Source: Bacteroidota bacterium
GTDB lineage: Bacteria > Bacteroidota > Bacteroidia > Chitinophagales > Chitinophagaceae
Length of the DNA stretch: 36,342 nt
NCBI GenBank assembly: GCA_013289015.1
Contig: JABDAV010000026.1
Span: forward strand, 1 to 36,342
Direction: 5' to 3'
How positions within the stretch are numbered: the first letter of the stretch is position 1; every line of letters starts with the position of its first letter. Shown here in pieces: positions 1 to 8,321 of the stretch. Position numbers and translations under genes: made by a program. The notes under the pieces are model-generated. The model had not been told where the DNA came from, did not search any database, and saw only the letters and a list, made by a program, of their open reading frames with translations.

Positions 1-479
1 AAGATTTAAAAAAAGCAATTCAGGAAGGCGGCTTCCGTGAAGATCTTTTTTATCGTTTAAATGTATTCACCATCCAATTGCCTGCATTAAGAGAACGTAA
101 AGAAGATATTCCTGCATTGGCAACTTTGTTTTTAAATATAAACGCGTCAAAAGAGAATAAGTCAAAACTTAAATTGAGTAATGAAGCATTGATACTTTTA
201 AAAAATTATAGCTGGAAAGGCAACATTCGTGAGTTAAGAAATGTAATGGAACGCGCTGTTATTTTAGCAGACAATATAATTCTGCCGGAAGATCTTCCGT
301 ATGAAATTCAATCCAATACACAAACATCATCATCTGATTTAAGCCTTAGCAGCGTTGAAAAAAATCATATTCAAAAAGTATTGCGTTATACAAACGGTAA
401 CAAAACAAAGGCTGCGGAATATTTGGGAATAGGTTTAACAACATTGTACAGGAAACTTGAAGAGTATATTATAAAATGA
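1..479 (+). CDS. Sigma-54-dependent response regulator or activator, C-terminal part (5' end outside window)
   Basis: The open frame runs in from the window edge (codons in phase with base 3), so the internal ATG at 78 is not the true start. Visible parts are the end of the AAA+ domain ([12 protein letters not shown], then [11 protein letters not shown]), the NIRELRN segment typical of NtrC-family activators, and a C-terminal Fis-type helix-turn-helix ([12 protein letters not shown], then [10 protein letters not shown]). Such proteins hydrolyse ATP to open sigma-54 promoters. The receiver domain, Walker A and GAFTGA loop would lie upstream and cannot be seen. In Bacteroidota a regulator of this type often sits beside kdp, so it may replace KdpE; that role is inferred from context. 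The family call is firm and the target is not. Confidence 0.93.
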   Translation, partial: DLKKAIQEGGFREDLFYRLNVFTIQLPALRERKEDIPALATLFLNINASKENKSKLKLSNEALILLKNYSWKGNIRELRNVMERAVILADNIILPEDLPYEIQSNTQTSSSDLSLSSVEKNHIQKVLRYTNGNKTKAAEYLGIGLTTLYRKLEEYIIK

Positions 480-486
480 TCTTCAT

Positions 487-1767
487 TTAGTTTATAAAGA
501 GCTGTTGCAGAAAATAAATAATGATACCTGAAAAAAAACCTATTACTGCAAGAAAACTTATTTTCTTTAAATACCAGATAAAGCTCAGTTTTTCCATGCC
601 CATAGCCGCTACACCTGCCGCAGAGCCAATTAATAAAATGCTGCCACCTGTTCCGCAACAATAAGTAAGTAACAGCCAGAAATTGTGGTCTGTAGAAAAT
701 TTATCTAAACCATACATGGCCTGGGCTGCTGCAACCAGCGGTACATTATCTACAACCGATGAAAGCAAACCGATTAATACAACAATTATATTTTCGTTGG
801 CAATTGTATGATCAAGCCAATTTGCTGTAAGCTGTAATATACCTGCAGCCTGCAAAGCAGCAACGCCCAGCAGTAGTCCAAGAAAAAAAAGGATACTTGG
901 GGAATCTATTCGACTTAGTGCATTCGCTACAGTCAGTTCATTCTTTTCTTCATCAGGTTTTTTAATATGAATGATCTCAGTGATGATCCATAAAACCCCA
1001 AGCCCAAACAAAATACTCATATAAGGGGGAAGGCCTGTAAGCATTTTTAAAACAGGCACAGACAGAAGTATTACCAGGCCTGATATGAGTACAATATACT
1101 GGTGTTTTATATTGAATTGTCTTTTATTGCTGCTGATTGTTTGCACAGGTGTTCTTACATGTCCATGCATTTTAAATGTACAGATTATTAAAGGAGCGAT
1201 CACGCAGGCAAGACTTGGTAAAAAAAGCTTCAACAAAATGTTTTCTGCTGTTACCTGCCTGCCCATCCATAACATAGTGGTTGTTACATCACCTAAAGGC
1301 GACCAAACGCCACCTGCATTTGCGGCTATAATGATCATCCCGATAAAGACCATTCTTTGTTTCGGATTATCAACCAGCTTGCGCAAAAGCAACACCATTA
1401 CAATGCTTGTAGTTAGATTATCTAATATCGGCGAAAGGAAAAATGTAACCAGTGTTATTGTCCATACAAGTTTGCGTTTACTGGTCTGATTGATTTTTTT
1501 TGTAATGATATCAAAACCGTTGTGCGCGTCAATGAGCTCAACAATGGTCATAGCACTCAATAAAAAGAATATAACAGGTGCAATCTCTGAAATGCTTTCA
1601 GACAATCCTGGTTCTATGTTTTCAATATCATTATTTGAAACTATGTAAACAATCCAGCATAAAATGCCCGTAAATAAAGCAATAGCCGCTTTATTTATTT
1701 TTAAATATGTCTCGAAAGAAATTAAAATATAACCTGCGATAAATATGATTATAAGCAGAACTGCCAT
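487..1767 (-). CDS. nhaD: NhaD-type Na+/H+ antiporter
   Basis: A 426-residue polytopic membrane protein of the ArsB/NhaD ion-transporter superfamily. It exchanges cytoplasmic Na+ (or Li+) for external protons. Family-typical stretches are SPILDNLTTSIVMVLLLRKL and AANAGGVWSPLGDVTTTMLW, where the polar and acidic residues inside membrane segments are expected to serve ion binding, and a second conserved block SVVDNVPLVAAAQAMY near the C-terminus. About eleven or twelve hydrophobic segments are visible and the length is normal. The gene converges on the sigma-54 activator with 7 bases between the stops and points away from kdp. A -7-like TAATTTTG (1780-1773, minus strand) lies only five bases before the ATG, so the leader may be very short. 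Na+ export beside K+ uptake fits a shared osmotic or alkaline-stress role, which is inference. Confidence 0.92.
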   Translation of the reverse strand: MAVLLIIIFIAGYILISFETYLKINKAAIALFTGILCWIVYIVSNNDIENIEPGLSESISEIAPVIFFLLSAMTIVELIDAHNGFDIITKKINQTSKRKLVWTITLVTFFLSPILDNLTTSIVMVLLLRKLVDNPKQRMVFIGMIIIAANAGGVWSPLGDVTTTMLWMGRQVTAENILLKLFLPSLACVIAPLIICTFKMHGHVRTPVQTISSNKRQFNIKHQYIVLISGLVILLSVPVLKMLTGLPPYMSILFGLGVLWIITEIIHIKKPDEEKNELTVANALSRIDSPSILFFLGLLLGVAALQAAGILQLTANWLDHTIANENIIVVLIGLLSSVVDNVPLVAAAQAMYGLDKFSTDHNFWLLLTYCCGTGGSILLIGSAAGVAAMGMEKLSFIWYLKKISFLAVIGFFSGIIIYFLQQLFIN

Positions 1768-1983
1768 CGCATCAAAATTATATGCTTTTAGGGTTAATAC
1801 TTCAGCTTTAAAAATTTACGCTTTATCCCATTCCCATGCAACAAAAAAGAATGGGATGCCATTTCAATCATTAATTACCTGGCTCATATTTACCTGGTAG
1901 CTTATGTCTTCCTGTCTTAGTCCTGGGCGTAGCTGCTTCATTTAACAAAACAAGGGCACCGCATCTTTTTTACGGCAATTAAA

Positions 1984-2042
1984 ACACTGTAAAGCTTATT
2001 TAGTATTATTGTAAAATACTGTGAAGCCTATCCGGTATTATG
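1984..2042. repeat. Imperfect direct repeat, period 32, two copies
   Basis: Copy one starts ACACTGTAAAGCTTAT at 1984 and copy two starts ATACTGTGAAGCCTAT at 2016. Both continue into a shared GTATTAT. The similarity is by eye, with several mismatches. Confidence 0.6.
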
Positions 2043-2064
2043 ATCCTAACCTGTAAAATTTTTT

Positions 2065-2100
2065 CAGTAAAAGACACAGTAAAAGACACAGTAAAAGACA
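2065..2100. repeat. Three exact tandem copies of CAGTAAAAGACA
   Basis: Copies lie at 2065-2076, 2077-2088 and 2089-2100 with no mismatch. The 12 bp period could keep a reading frame, but no coding frame is evident around it. Confidence 0.95.
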
Positions 2101-2115
2101 GAGACCACGGAGTAA

Positions 2116-2173
2116 GTATGAAGGGAGTATGGAGCAGGTATGAAGGAAGTATGGAGCAGGTATGAAGGATGTC
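2116..2173. repeat. 22 bp tandem repeat, about 2.6 copies
   Basis: The unit GTATGAAGGGAGTATGGAG plus CAG occurs at 2116-2137 and, with one change, at 2138-2159. A partial third copy begins at 2160 and decays after about 11 bases. Confidence 0.9.
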
Positions 2174-2208
2174 TGGTCATAAACAAACTTTTTCATTTTG
2201 AAAACGCA

Positions 2209-2233
2209 CCCTTTCATTTTGAAAGGGTTTTTT
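2209..2233 (+). terminator. Intrinsic terminator with no plus-strand gene in front of it
   Basis: A perfect 7 bp stem CCCTTTC / GAAAGGG closes a 5-base ATTTT loop and is followed by T6, then GTTTT. The T-run lies on the plus-strand side. The gene upstream (nhaD) runs the other way, so this would end a small plus-strand RNA or act in a long kdp leader. Confidence 0.75.
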
Positions 2234-2316
2234 GTTTTGGCATGAATCTATAAATAAAACTAAAACCTGCTAAACCATTACTGCAACTGCATTTCAGCGT
2301 TCAATTCAAAAAATAA

Positions 2317-2335
2317 TTGGCACGGGCATCTTATT
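2317..2335 (+). promoter_or_regulatory. Possible sigma-54 promoter of the kdp operon (weak)
   Basis: TTGGCACG at 2317-2324 matches the sigma-54 -24 element exactly. At the required distance the -12 element reads TCTTA rather than TTGCA, so the invariant GC is missing. It lies 24 bases before the first small kdp peptide and no TAnnTTTG element was found nearby. The sigma-54 activator at the window start is the only reason to take it seriously. Confidence 0.25.
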
Positions 2336-2358
2336 CGCTTATCAATACAAAAAAATTT

Positions 2359-2442
2359 ATGTTATTAACTGAATGTTTTGTTGGAGGACTTATTCTATTC
2401 TGGCTCATGTATAAATCCATTCAATTCTTTGATAAAATTTAA
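2359..2442 (+). CDS. 27-residue single-span membrane peptide preceding KdpF
   Basis: ATG at 2359 to TAA at 2440-2442 encodes 27 residues: a short N-terminus, a hydrophobic core (CFVGGLILFWLM) and a polar tail (YKSIQFFDKI). Only three bases separate its stop from the kdpF ATG, so translation is probably coupled. It has the size and topology of KdpF but no KdpF-like KPEKF tail and is not a copy of it. It could be an extra small Kdp subunit, a regulator of the pump, or a translational leader. I do not recognise a named family. The evidence is spacing, topology and position; coding conservation is untested. Confidence 0.5.
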   Translation: MLLTECFVGGLILFWLMYKSIQFFDKI

Positions 2443-2445
2443 ATT

Positions 2446-2529
2446 ATGGTAAACGATATTCTATTGATCATTTCAATCGTGGTTTTTATATACCTCGTGT
2501 ATGTATTATTAAAACCGGAAAAATTTTAA
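2446..2529 (+). CDS. kdpF: KdpF, small stabilising subunit of the Kdp K+ pump
   Basis: This 27-residue peptide has one membrane span (ILLIISIVVFIYLVYVLL) followed by the KdpF-typical ending LLKPEKF, matching family length and topology. KdpF is a peripheral lipid-like subunit that stabilises the KdpABC complex. It lies 82 bases before kdpA in the same direction, the usual F-A-B-C order. Confidence 0.9.
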   Translation: MVNDILLIISIVVFIYLVYVLLKPEKF

Positions 2530-2611
2530 TGATGATGAGTGAGTGGTTAATGAAGTGTAACATACAGGCTTCAAAAACTGCTCACAATTCATCGCCTTAC
2601 AACTTATAATT

Positions 2612-4330
2612 ATGAACACAGAATTAATAGGCGTAATTGTAACATTTTTAATCACCATTTTACTGGCAATTCCACTGGGCAAATACATTGCAAAAGTTTT
2701 CGCCGGTGAAAGAACATTTATGGATTTTCTGAATCCGCTTGAACGTTTTATTTTTCGCATTAGCGGAATTGATCCCAACAAAGGCATGCACTGGAAAGAA
2801 TTTTTGAAAGCTATGCTTACCATAAATCTTTTATGGTTTGTGTATGGCTTCCTCATGCTGATATATCAGGGTCATTTGCCTTTGAATCCTGATGATAATC
2901 CAGGCCAAACACCAGATCTTGCATTTAATTCTATCATTAGTTTTGTTACCAACACAAACCTGCAGGATTACTCCGGTGAAACGGGAGCAACCTATTTAAC
3001 GCAATTGTTCGTATTTACTTTTTTGCAGTTCACCAGTGCGGCTACAGGTATTGCGTGTTTGATCGCATTGTTCAATGCATTCAAAGAAAAAACAACAAAC
3101 AATCTTGGCAACTTCTGGAGCATTTTTATAAAATCCATTACAAGATTATTATTGCCTTTATCAATTGTTGTAGCTATTATACTTGCATTTAACGGCACAC
3201 CAACCAGTTTTAAAGGAAAGGATACAATCATAACATTGCAAGGCGATACACAACAGGTTTCAAGAGGCCCTGCTGCAGCCATGATTGCCATTAAACAAAT
3301 GGGAACAAATGGTGGCGGTTACTTTGGCGCAAACTCTGCAGTACCGTTTGAAAATCCAAATTATCTTACCAATATAGTTGAAGCTATTTCTATTGCATTA
3401 ATCCCGATCGCGTTGATTTTTTCATTAGGGTTTTACCTTAAGAAGAAAAAGCTCTCCTATGTAATATTTGGTGTAATGACCTTCTTCTTCATTTTGTTTT
3501 GCATCAACAATATTTATTTTGAAACGAAAGGCAATCCCGAAATAACAAGAATGGGGATTGCGCAGACTACCGGCGCAATGGAAGGAAAAGAGGTAAGGCT
3601 TGGTTCAGCAGCTACAGCTTATTGGAGTGTTGTTACAACTTCAACATCCAATGGTTCTGTAAATGGTATGCATGATAGTTTAATGCCTTTATCCGGTGGT
3701 GTTGTAATGATAGATATGATGATAAACGCATTATATGGAGGCGTTGGTGTTGGATTACTCAACTATTTCATCTTTATCATTATTGCTGTGTTTATTTCAG
3801 GCTTGATGGTTGGCCGAACGCCCGAATTTTTAGGGCATAAAGTGGAAGCACGTGAAGTGAAAATTGCAGCGATAGTAACTCTTCTATCAGCATTCTTAAT
3901 TAAAGCAGGAACTGCGCTTGCAGCTTACATTGTTGTTCATCATACTAATGCTGATTGGGCTGAAAAACCTTCTGCCTGGTTAAATAATCCCGGCTATCAT
4001 GGGTTTTCAGAAATGCTGTATCAATATACTTCATGCAATGCCAACAATGGCAGCGGCTTTGAAGGATTAGGTGATAACAGTATATGGTGGAATGTTTCAG
4101 GTGGCATTGTAATGTTGCTGGCAAGATTTATTCCCATCATCGGTCCTGTTGCTATTGCAGGTTTACTTGCAAATAAAAAATACATTCCTGAATCTGCGGG
4201 CACATTAAGAACTGATTCCGCAACATTTGGTGTTATGACGATCGCTGTGATCGTTATCGTTACAGCGCTCTCTTATTTTCCACCACTTACACTCGGGCCG
4301 ATCGCAGAATATTTCAGTATGAGGCCCTAA
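2612..4330 (+). CDS. kdpA: KdpA, K+-translocating subunit of the Kdp ATPase
   Basis: A 572-residue channel-like subunit of the superfamily of K+ transporters. It binds and passes K+ while KdpB supplies ATP hydrolysis. The repeated selectivity-filter loops are visible: TNTNLQDYSGE near residue 115, TNGGGYFGANSAVPFENP near 230, TSTSNGSVNGMHDS near 345 and SCNANNGSGFEGLG near 470. Length is close to the E. coli protein (about 557). The ATG at 2612 gives a normal hydrophobic N-terminus. It follows kdpF and precedes kdpB by 90 bases that hold a repeat element. Intact and confidently assigned. Confidence 0.98.
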   Translation: MNTELIGVIVTFLITILLAIPLGKYIAKVFAGERTFMDFLNPLERFIFRISGIDPNKGMHWKEFLKAMLTINLLWFVYGFLMLIYQGHLPLNPDDNPGQTPDLAFNSIISFVTNTNLQDYSGETGATYLTQLFVFTFLQFTSAATGIACLIALFNAFKEKTTNNLGNFWSIFIKSITRLLLPLSIVVAIILAFNGTPTSFKGKDTIITLQGDTQQVSRGPAAAMIAIKQMGTNGGGYFGANSAVPFENPNYLTNIVEAISIALIPIALIFSLGFYLKKKKLSYVIFGVMTFFFILFCINNIYFETKGNPEITRMGIAQTTGAMEGKEVRLGSAATAYWSVVTTSTSNGSVNGMHDSLMPLSGGVVMIDMMINALYGGVGVGLLNYFIFIIIAVFISGLMVGRTPEFLGHKVEAREVKIAAIVTLLSAFLIKAGTALAAYIVVHHTNADWAEKPSAWLNNPGYHGFSEMLYQYTSCNANNGSGFEGLGDNSIWWNVSGGIVMLLARFIPIIGPVAIAGLLANKKYIPESAGTLRTDSATFGVMTIAVIVIVTALSYFPPLTLGPIAEYFSMRP

Positions 4331-4418
4331 ATCCCTGAAGGGACTTTTATGCACACTATATATAATTAAAATCAATTTTTATAATTCCTCCCTTTAGGGG
4401 GGCCAGGAGGGCATACAA
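4331..4418. repeat. Dispersed intergenic repeat between kdpA and kdpB
   Basis: The gap carries CCCTGAAGGGACTTTT (4333-4348) and then CTCCCTTTAGGGGGGCCAGG (from 4387). The first part matches, inverted and imperfectly, the glpD-cysS gap (TCCCTTCAGAGAGGACTTTT from 21028). Short palindromic GC-rich elements of this kind are frequent between Bacteroidota genes. They may fold in the mRNA and tune expression of neighbours in the operon. Confidence 0.6.
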
Positions 4419-4420
4419 TC

Positions 4421-5641
4421 ATGTCAAAAGAGAATTCAAATAAATTATTACAGCCTGAATTGATTCGCGAAGCATTCAAACAATCATTCATTAAACTTAG
4501 TCCGCGCTATATGGTGCGCAATCCCGTAATGTTTACGGTTGAAATAGGCACTGCAGTTATGTTAGGTGTATGTTTATGGGTTGCAGCCGGCGAAACATCG
4601 CAGGGCAGTTTAGCATATAACATTGCCATTACAGCAATACTTTTTATAACCGTGCTGTTTGCAAATTTCGCTGAAGCCATAGCTGAAGCAAGAGGCAAAG
4701 CACAAGCTGATAGTTTGCGCAAAACACGGCAGGATACACCTGCAAAAAAAATATTCCCCGTTGGTGAAATGTTTACCAATGAAATAAAGATCGTTTCATC
4801 AGCAGAACTAAAAAAGGGGGACGTGTTCCTTTGTGAAACAGGCGATATCATTCCCATGGATGGTGAAATTATTGAAGGCATTGCCACCATTGATGAAAGC
4901 GCTATCACCGGTGAAAGCGCACCGGTTATTCGTGAATCAGGTGGCGATAAAAGTTCCGTAACAGGCGGTACAAAAGTTTTAAGCGACAGGATTAAAGTGC
5001 GTGTTACAACAGAACCCGGTGAAAGCTTTTTAGATAAAATGATCGCATTGGTAGAAGGCGCATCACGACAAAAAACACCCAATGAAATTGCATTAACAAT
5101 TTTACTCGCAAGCTTTACTTTGATCTTCATCATCGTTTGCGTAACATTAAAACCTTTTGCAGATTATGCGCAAACAAGCATTAACATCGCGTCTTATATT
5201 TCTTTATTTGTTTGTTTGATCCCAACAACGATTGGTGGCTTGTTAAGCGCTATTGGTATTGCAGGAATGGACAGAGCTTTACGTGCCAACGTAATTACCA
5301 AAAGCGGTAAAGCCGTTGAAACAGCCGGAGATATTGATACTTTATTATTAGATAAAACGGGAACGATAACAATTGGTAACCGCAAGGCAACAAAGTTTTG
5401 GGCTGATGGAATACAAAGTGAAAAAGAATTTATTGAAGCCTGCGTACTGGCATCACTGGCTGATGAAACGCCAGAAGGAAAATCAATCATTGAATTGGCT
5501 GTACAAAACGGTTTTGTTAAACCAAACATTGATAAAAGCGAAGCACACTTTGTTGAGTTTACTGCAGAAACAAGAAGCAGCGGAATTGATATGCACAACA
5601 TGCATATCCGCAAAGGTGCATTCGATGCTATAAAAAAATAA
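4421..5641 (+). CDS. kdpB: KdpB, catalytic P-type ATPase subunit: N-terminal part, cut by a frameshift
   Basis: Residues 1-406 of the K+-pumping P-type ATPase. They cover the first membrane helices, the actuator domain with TGES at 163-166 (its Ser corresponds to the Ser that is phosphorylated inhibitorily in E. coli), the phosphorylation motif DKTGT with the acceptor Asp at 311, and part of the nucleotide-binding domain. The frame ends at TAA 5639-5641 right after an A7 run (5632-5638). The rest of KdpB continues in another frame at 5643; removing one A joins both into a protein of about 683 residues, the normal length. On its own this half lacks the hinge motif and the C-terminal membrane helices and could not pump. 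Either the gene is broken or the base call is wrong. Confidence 0.95.
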   Translation: MSKENSNKLLQPELIREAFKQSFIKLSPRYMVRNPVMFTVEIGTAVMLGVCLWVAAGETSQGSLAYNIAITAILFITVLFANFAEAIAEARGKAQADSLRKTRQDTPAKKIFPVGEMFTNEIKIVSSAELKKGDVFLCETGDIIPMDGEIIEGIATIDESAITGESAPVIRESGGDKSSVTGGTKVLSDRIKVRVTTEPGESFLDKMIALVEGASRQKTPNEIALTILLASFTLIFIIVCVTLKPFADYAQTSINIASYISLFVCLIPTTIGGLLSAIGIAGMDRALRANVITKSGKAVETAGDIDTLLLDKTGTITIGNRKATKFWADGIQSEKEFIEACVLASLADETPEGKSIIELAVQNGFVKPNIDKSEAHFVEFTAETRSSGIDMHNMHIRKGAFDAIKK

Positions 5642-5642
5642 A

Positions 5643-6476
5643 GTGGAAAGAGCAGGTAATACGATCTCTCCGTTCATTATTAATAAAACAAAAGAAATAG
5701 CCGGCAATGGCGGAACACCGCTGGTGTTAAGTTATAATGATGAAGCAACCGGTGTTATCGAATTACAGGATATTATTAAACCAGGCATACAGGAACGTTT
5801 TGAACGTTTACGCAAAATGGGAGTAAAGACCGTAATGGTTACCGGCGATAATCCTTTAACTGCAAAGTTCATTGCAGAAAAAGCAGGTGTTGATGATTTT
5901 ATTGCTGAAGCAAAGCCGGAAGATAAAATGAACTACATCAAACAGGAACAAACAGGTGGGAAGCTTGTTGCGATGATGGGCGATGGAACCAACGATGCAC
6001 CTGCGCTTGCACAGGCTGATGTTGGTGTTGCAATGAACAGTGGAACACAAGCTGCAAAAGAAGCAGGCAACATGGTTGACCTGGATAATGATCCAACCAA
6101 GCTTATTGAAATTGTTGAAATAGGAAAACAATTATTAATAACAAGAGGAACGATCACAACATTTTCCATTGCAAATGATGTGGCAAAATATTTTGCTATT
6201 GTTCCGGCATTGTTCATTGTTTCAATCCCGTCATTGCAGGCGCTGAATATCATGCATCTTACAAGTCCGCAAACTGCTATTCTTTCTGCAGTAATTTTTA
6301 ATGCGATCATTATTCCGATGCTTATTCCGCTGGCATTGCGTGGTGTGGCTTATAAGCCTATCGGTGCAAGTGCATTGCTTAGAAGGAACTTATTTATCTA
6401 TGGTTTTGGGGGCATTGTAATACCATTTATTGGAATAAAATTGATTGATATGTTGATCACGGTATTTATTAAATAA
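5643..6476 (+). CDS. kdpB: KdpB, catalytic P-type ATPase subunit: C-terminal part, out of frame with the first half
   Basis: This 277-residue frame continues KdpB exactly where the first part stops: RKGAFDAIK then, one base shifted, NKVERAGNT, lining up without gap with the family. It holds the rest of the nucleotide domain, [18 protein letters not shown], the hinge motif GDGTND (residues 113-118 of this fragment), and three or four C-terminal membrane helices. The GTG at 5643 is probably not a real start; it is only the first available codon after the shift. All conserved motifs are intact and there is no further disruption, so the lesion is recent, a sequence error, or bypassed by slippage. 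Confidence 0.94.
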   Translation: MERAGNTISPFIINKTKEIAGNGGTPLVLSYNDEATGVIELQDIIKPGIQERFERLRKMGVKTVMVTGDNPLTAKFIAEKAGVDDFIAEAKPEDKMNYIKQEQTGGKLVAMMGDGTNDAPALAQADVGVAMNSGTQAAKEAGNMVDLDNDPTKLIEIVEIGKQLLITRGTITTFSIANDVAKYFAIVPALFIVSIPSLQALNIMHLTSPQTAILSAVIFNAIIIPMLIPLALRGVAYKPIGASALLRRNLFIYGFGGIVIPFIGIKLIDMLITVFIK

Positions 6477-6506
6477 TCCTGCAACCTTATTATAAAACTT
6501 AATAGT

Positions 6507-7070
6507 ATGAAACAGTATATTCTACCATCAATAAAACTTACACTGGTATTATTGATATTTTGTTCAGTTATTTATCCTTTATTCATAATGGCTCTTGGTA
6601 AACTTACACCCGGCCATGGCGATGGTGAAACCATCTCGGTAAACGGTAAAGTTGTTGGCTATGCAATAGTTGGTCAAAAGTTCACAGATGATAAATATTT
6701 CCGGAGCCGCCCATCAGCAGTTGATTATAATGCTGCAGGTTCAGCGGGTTCAAATAAAGGGCCAACCAATCCTGAGTATTTAAAAACAGTACAGGATAGA
6801 ATTGATACTTTTCTTGTTCACAATCCCGGCATTGATAAAAAAGATATTCCTGCAGAACTGGTAACTGCATCGGGCAGCGGTGAAGATCCTGATCTTTCTC
6901 CTGCTGCTGCAAAAGTTCAGATCAAACGCATTTCTGCGATCAGGCATATAGATGAAAGTAGACTCAATGTATTGGTTGATGTACATACTGATGGTCCGTT
7001 GTTAGGTTTATTCGGTCCATCAAAAGTGAATGTGTTGAAATTAAATATTGCGTTGAACGAAATGAAATAG
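6507..7070 (+). CDS. kdpC: KdpC, assembly subunit of the Kdp K+ ATPase
   Basis: A 187-residue protein with one N-terminal membrane span (IKLTLVLLIFCSVIYPLFIM) and a soluble domain with family motifs: FTDDKYFRSRPSA, then NKGPTNPEYL, then ELVTASGSGEDPDLSP near residue 120. KdpC stabilises KdpAB and takes part in cooperative ATP binding at KdpB. The gene starts 30 bases after kdpB and has normal length, so the complex is complete apart from the kdpB frame change. Confidence 0.97.
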   Translation: MKQYILPSIKLTLVLLIFCSVIYPLFIMALGKLTPGHGDGETISVNGKVVGYAIVGQKFTDDKYFRSRPSAVDYNAAGSAGSNKGPTNPEYLKTVQDRIDTFLVHNPGIDKKDIPAELVTASGSGEDPDLSPAAAKVQIKRISAIRHIDESRLNVLVDVHTDGPLLGLFGPSKVNVLKLNIALNEMK

Positions 7071-7083
7071 AAGAACTTGTTTT

Positions 7084-7163
7084 CGTCATATTGAAGCAAC
7101 GAGACATCTCTGCAAAATCATACAGCCTGACAAGCAAGAGATTTCTCGTTCGTCGAAATGACG
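7084..7163. repeat. REP-like imperfect palindrome between kdpC and kdpD
   Basis: The left arm (7084-7111, CGTCATATTGAAGCAACGAG onward) pairs with the right arm (7137-7163, AGAGATTTCTCGTTCGTCGA onward) with a few mismatches and a 25-base loop. Elements of this shape are scattered between genes in many Bacteroidota. The kdpD ATG at 7158 lies inside the right arm, so the fold could hide the start from ribosomes. Confidence 0.75.
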
Positions 7164-8321
7164 TGCAATCAGAGTTCAATCTTAAAAATCAGTAAAAGTT
7201 TAAATAGAATAGTCATAGAAACATCTGCAGAACATATTATCACCGCTAAAAAAGGCAATCTGAAAATTTACATTGGCATGAGCGCCGGCGTAGGTAAAAC
7301 CTATCGCATGTTGCAGGAAGCGCATGCTTTGCAGCGCAATAATATCAATGTAAAAATTGGCCTTGTTGAAACACATGGCAGACAAGAAACAAAAGCATTA
7401 TTAGAAGGTTTATCTCTTATTCCCCGCCGTGAAGTTTTTTATAAAGGCAAGCGGCTGGATGAATTGGATGTAAATGCAATTTTGTTATTACATCCTGAAG
7501 TAGTTATTGTTGATGAGTTAGCACATACAAATATCCCGGGCAGCAAGAATGAAAAACGTTGGCAGGATGTACTGGATATTATCAACGCAGGCATTAATGT
7601 AATTACTGCCATCAACATACAACACATTGAAAGCATCAATAATGAGGTAAAACAAATAACAGGGATTGATGTAACAGAGCGTGTGCCTGATAAAATGTTG
7701 CAGTTGGCAGACGAAGTAGTGAACATTGATCTGCCCGCAGATGAGTTGATAGCACGTTTGAAAGAAGGCAAGATATATGATCATTCAAAGATCCAGCAGG
7801 CATTGAGCAATTTCTTTCAGCCTGAAAAGATATTGCAATTACGCGAGCTGGCATTAAAAGAAGTTGCCGGGCAGGTTGAACGTAAAGTGGATTACCAGAT
7901 CACCGCGAAACAAACACCATTTCGCCATGAACGTTTTCTTGCCTGTATTTCTTCCAATCATGAAATTGCACAACACATCATTCGTAAAACAGCGAGGCTT
8001 GCATCTTATTACAATAGCAAGTGGTTTCTGTTATATGTGCAAACAGAAAAAGAATCTGCAAATAAAATTCAGCTTGCTGCGCAAAGGCATTTAATTAATA
8101 ATTTTAAAAATGCAACGGAACTTGGCGCAGAAATCATTCGGAAAAAAGACAATAATATTGCTGCAACAATTATTGAAGCAGCCGTGGAAAATAAGATCAC
8201 AACCATTTGTTTGGGCAAGCCGCACATCAACCTTTTCCAGGTTATTTTAAGAACAAGTTCATTTAATCAATTGCTCAAAACACTTTCAAAAAATAATATT
8301 GATATTGTTATCCTTTCATAA
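7158..8321 (+). CDS. kdpD: KdpD-type K+/osmotic sensor without a histidine kinase core
   Basis: This 387-residue protein has the KdpD N-terminal domain with Walker A GMSAGVGKT (residues 40-48) and Walker B-like DELAHTN (119-125), then a universal-stress-protein-like domain from about 250 to the end. The four-helix membrane region, GAF, HisKA and ATPase domains of E. coli KdpD (about 894 aa) are missing. The following histidine kinase gene overlaps by one base (TAATG), so the two halves are probably made and act together. The ATG at 7158 is the only plausible start before Walker A; it sits in a repeat and residues 1-20 look unlike the family, so the N-terminus may have been altered by the repeat. 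Confidence 0.92.
   Translation: MTCNQSSILKISKSLNRIVIETSAEHIITAKKGNLKIYIGMSAGVGKTYRMLQEAHALQRNNINVKIGLVETHGRQETKALLEGLSLIPRREVFYKGKRLDELDVNAILLLHPEVVIVDELAHTNIPGSKNEKRWQDVLDIINAGINVITAINIQHIESINNEVKQITGIDVTERVPDKMLQLADEVVNIDLPADELIARLKEGKIYDHSKIQQALSNFFQPEKILQLRELALKEVAGQVERKVDYQITAKQTPFRHERFLACISSNHEIAQHIIRKTARLASYYNSKWFLLYVQTEKESANKIQLAAQRHLINNFKNATELGAEIIRKKDNNIAATIIEAAVENKITTICLGKPHINLFQVILRTSSFNQLLKTLSKNNIDIVILS

Larger units (their letters stand above)
1768..2358. other. Gene-free, repeat-rich 590 bp upstream of kdp
   Basis: No convincing coding frame is seen. The stretch holds a 9 bp inverted repeat (ATCCCATTC at 1825-1833 and GAATGGGAT at 1849-1857), an imperfect two-copy repeat of period 32 (1984-2042), three exact copies of a 12-mer (2065-2100), a 22-mer repeated about 2.6 times (2116-2173), a perfect intrinsic terminator (2209-2233), and a sigma-54-like -24 box (2317-2324). 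It separates divergent nhaD and kdp, so it probably carries the control signals of both. Confidence 0.7.

Noticed and set aside
1825-1857. Riboswitch in the nhaD leader
   Set aside because: Only a single 9 bp stem is seen; nothing resembles a known Na+ or c-di-AMP riboswitch core.
1984-2173. CRISPR-like array upstream of kdp
   Set aside because: Units are contiguous and of three different lengths, with no spacers and no cas genes.
4507-5133. Long minus-strand open frame (208 codons) across kdpB
   Set aside because: It is antisense to a strongly conserved P-type ATPase frame and has no recognisable domain; it is a codon-bias shadow.
5632-5638. A7 as a programmed -1 ribosomal slip site
   Set aside because: A -1 shift enters a frame that does not match KdpB; the needed change is +1 or -2.
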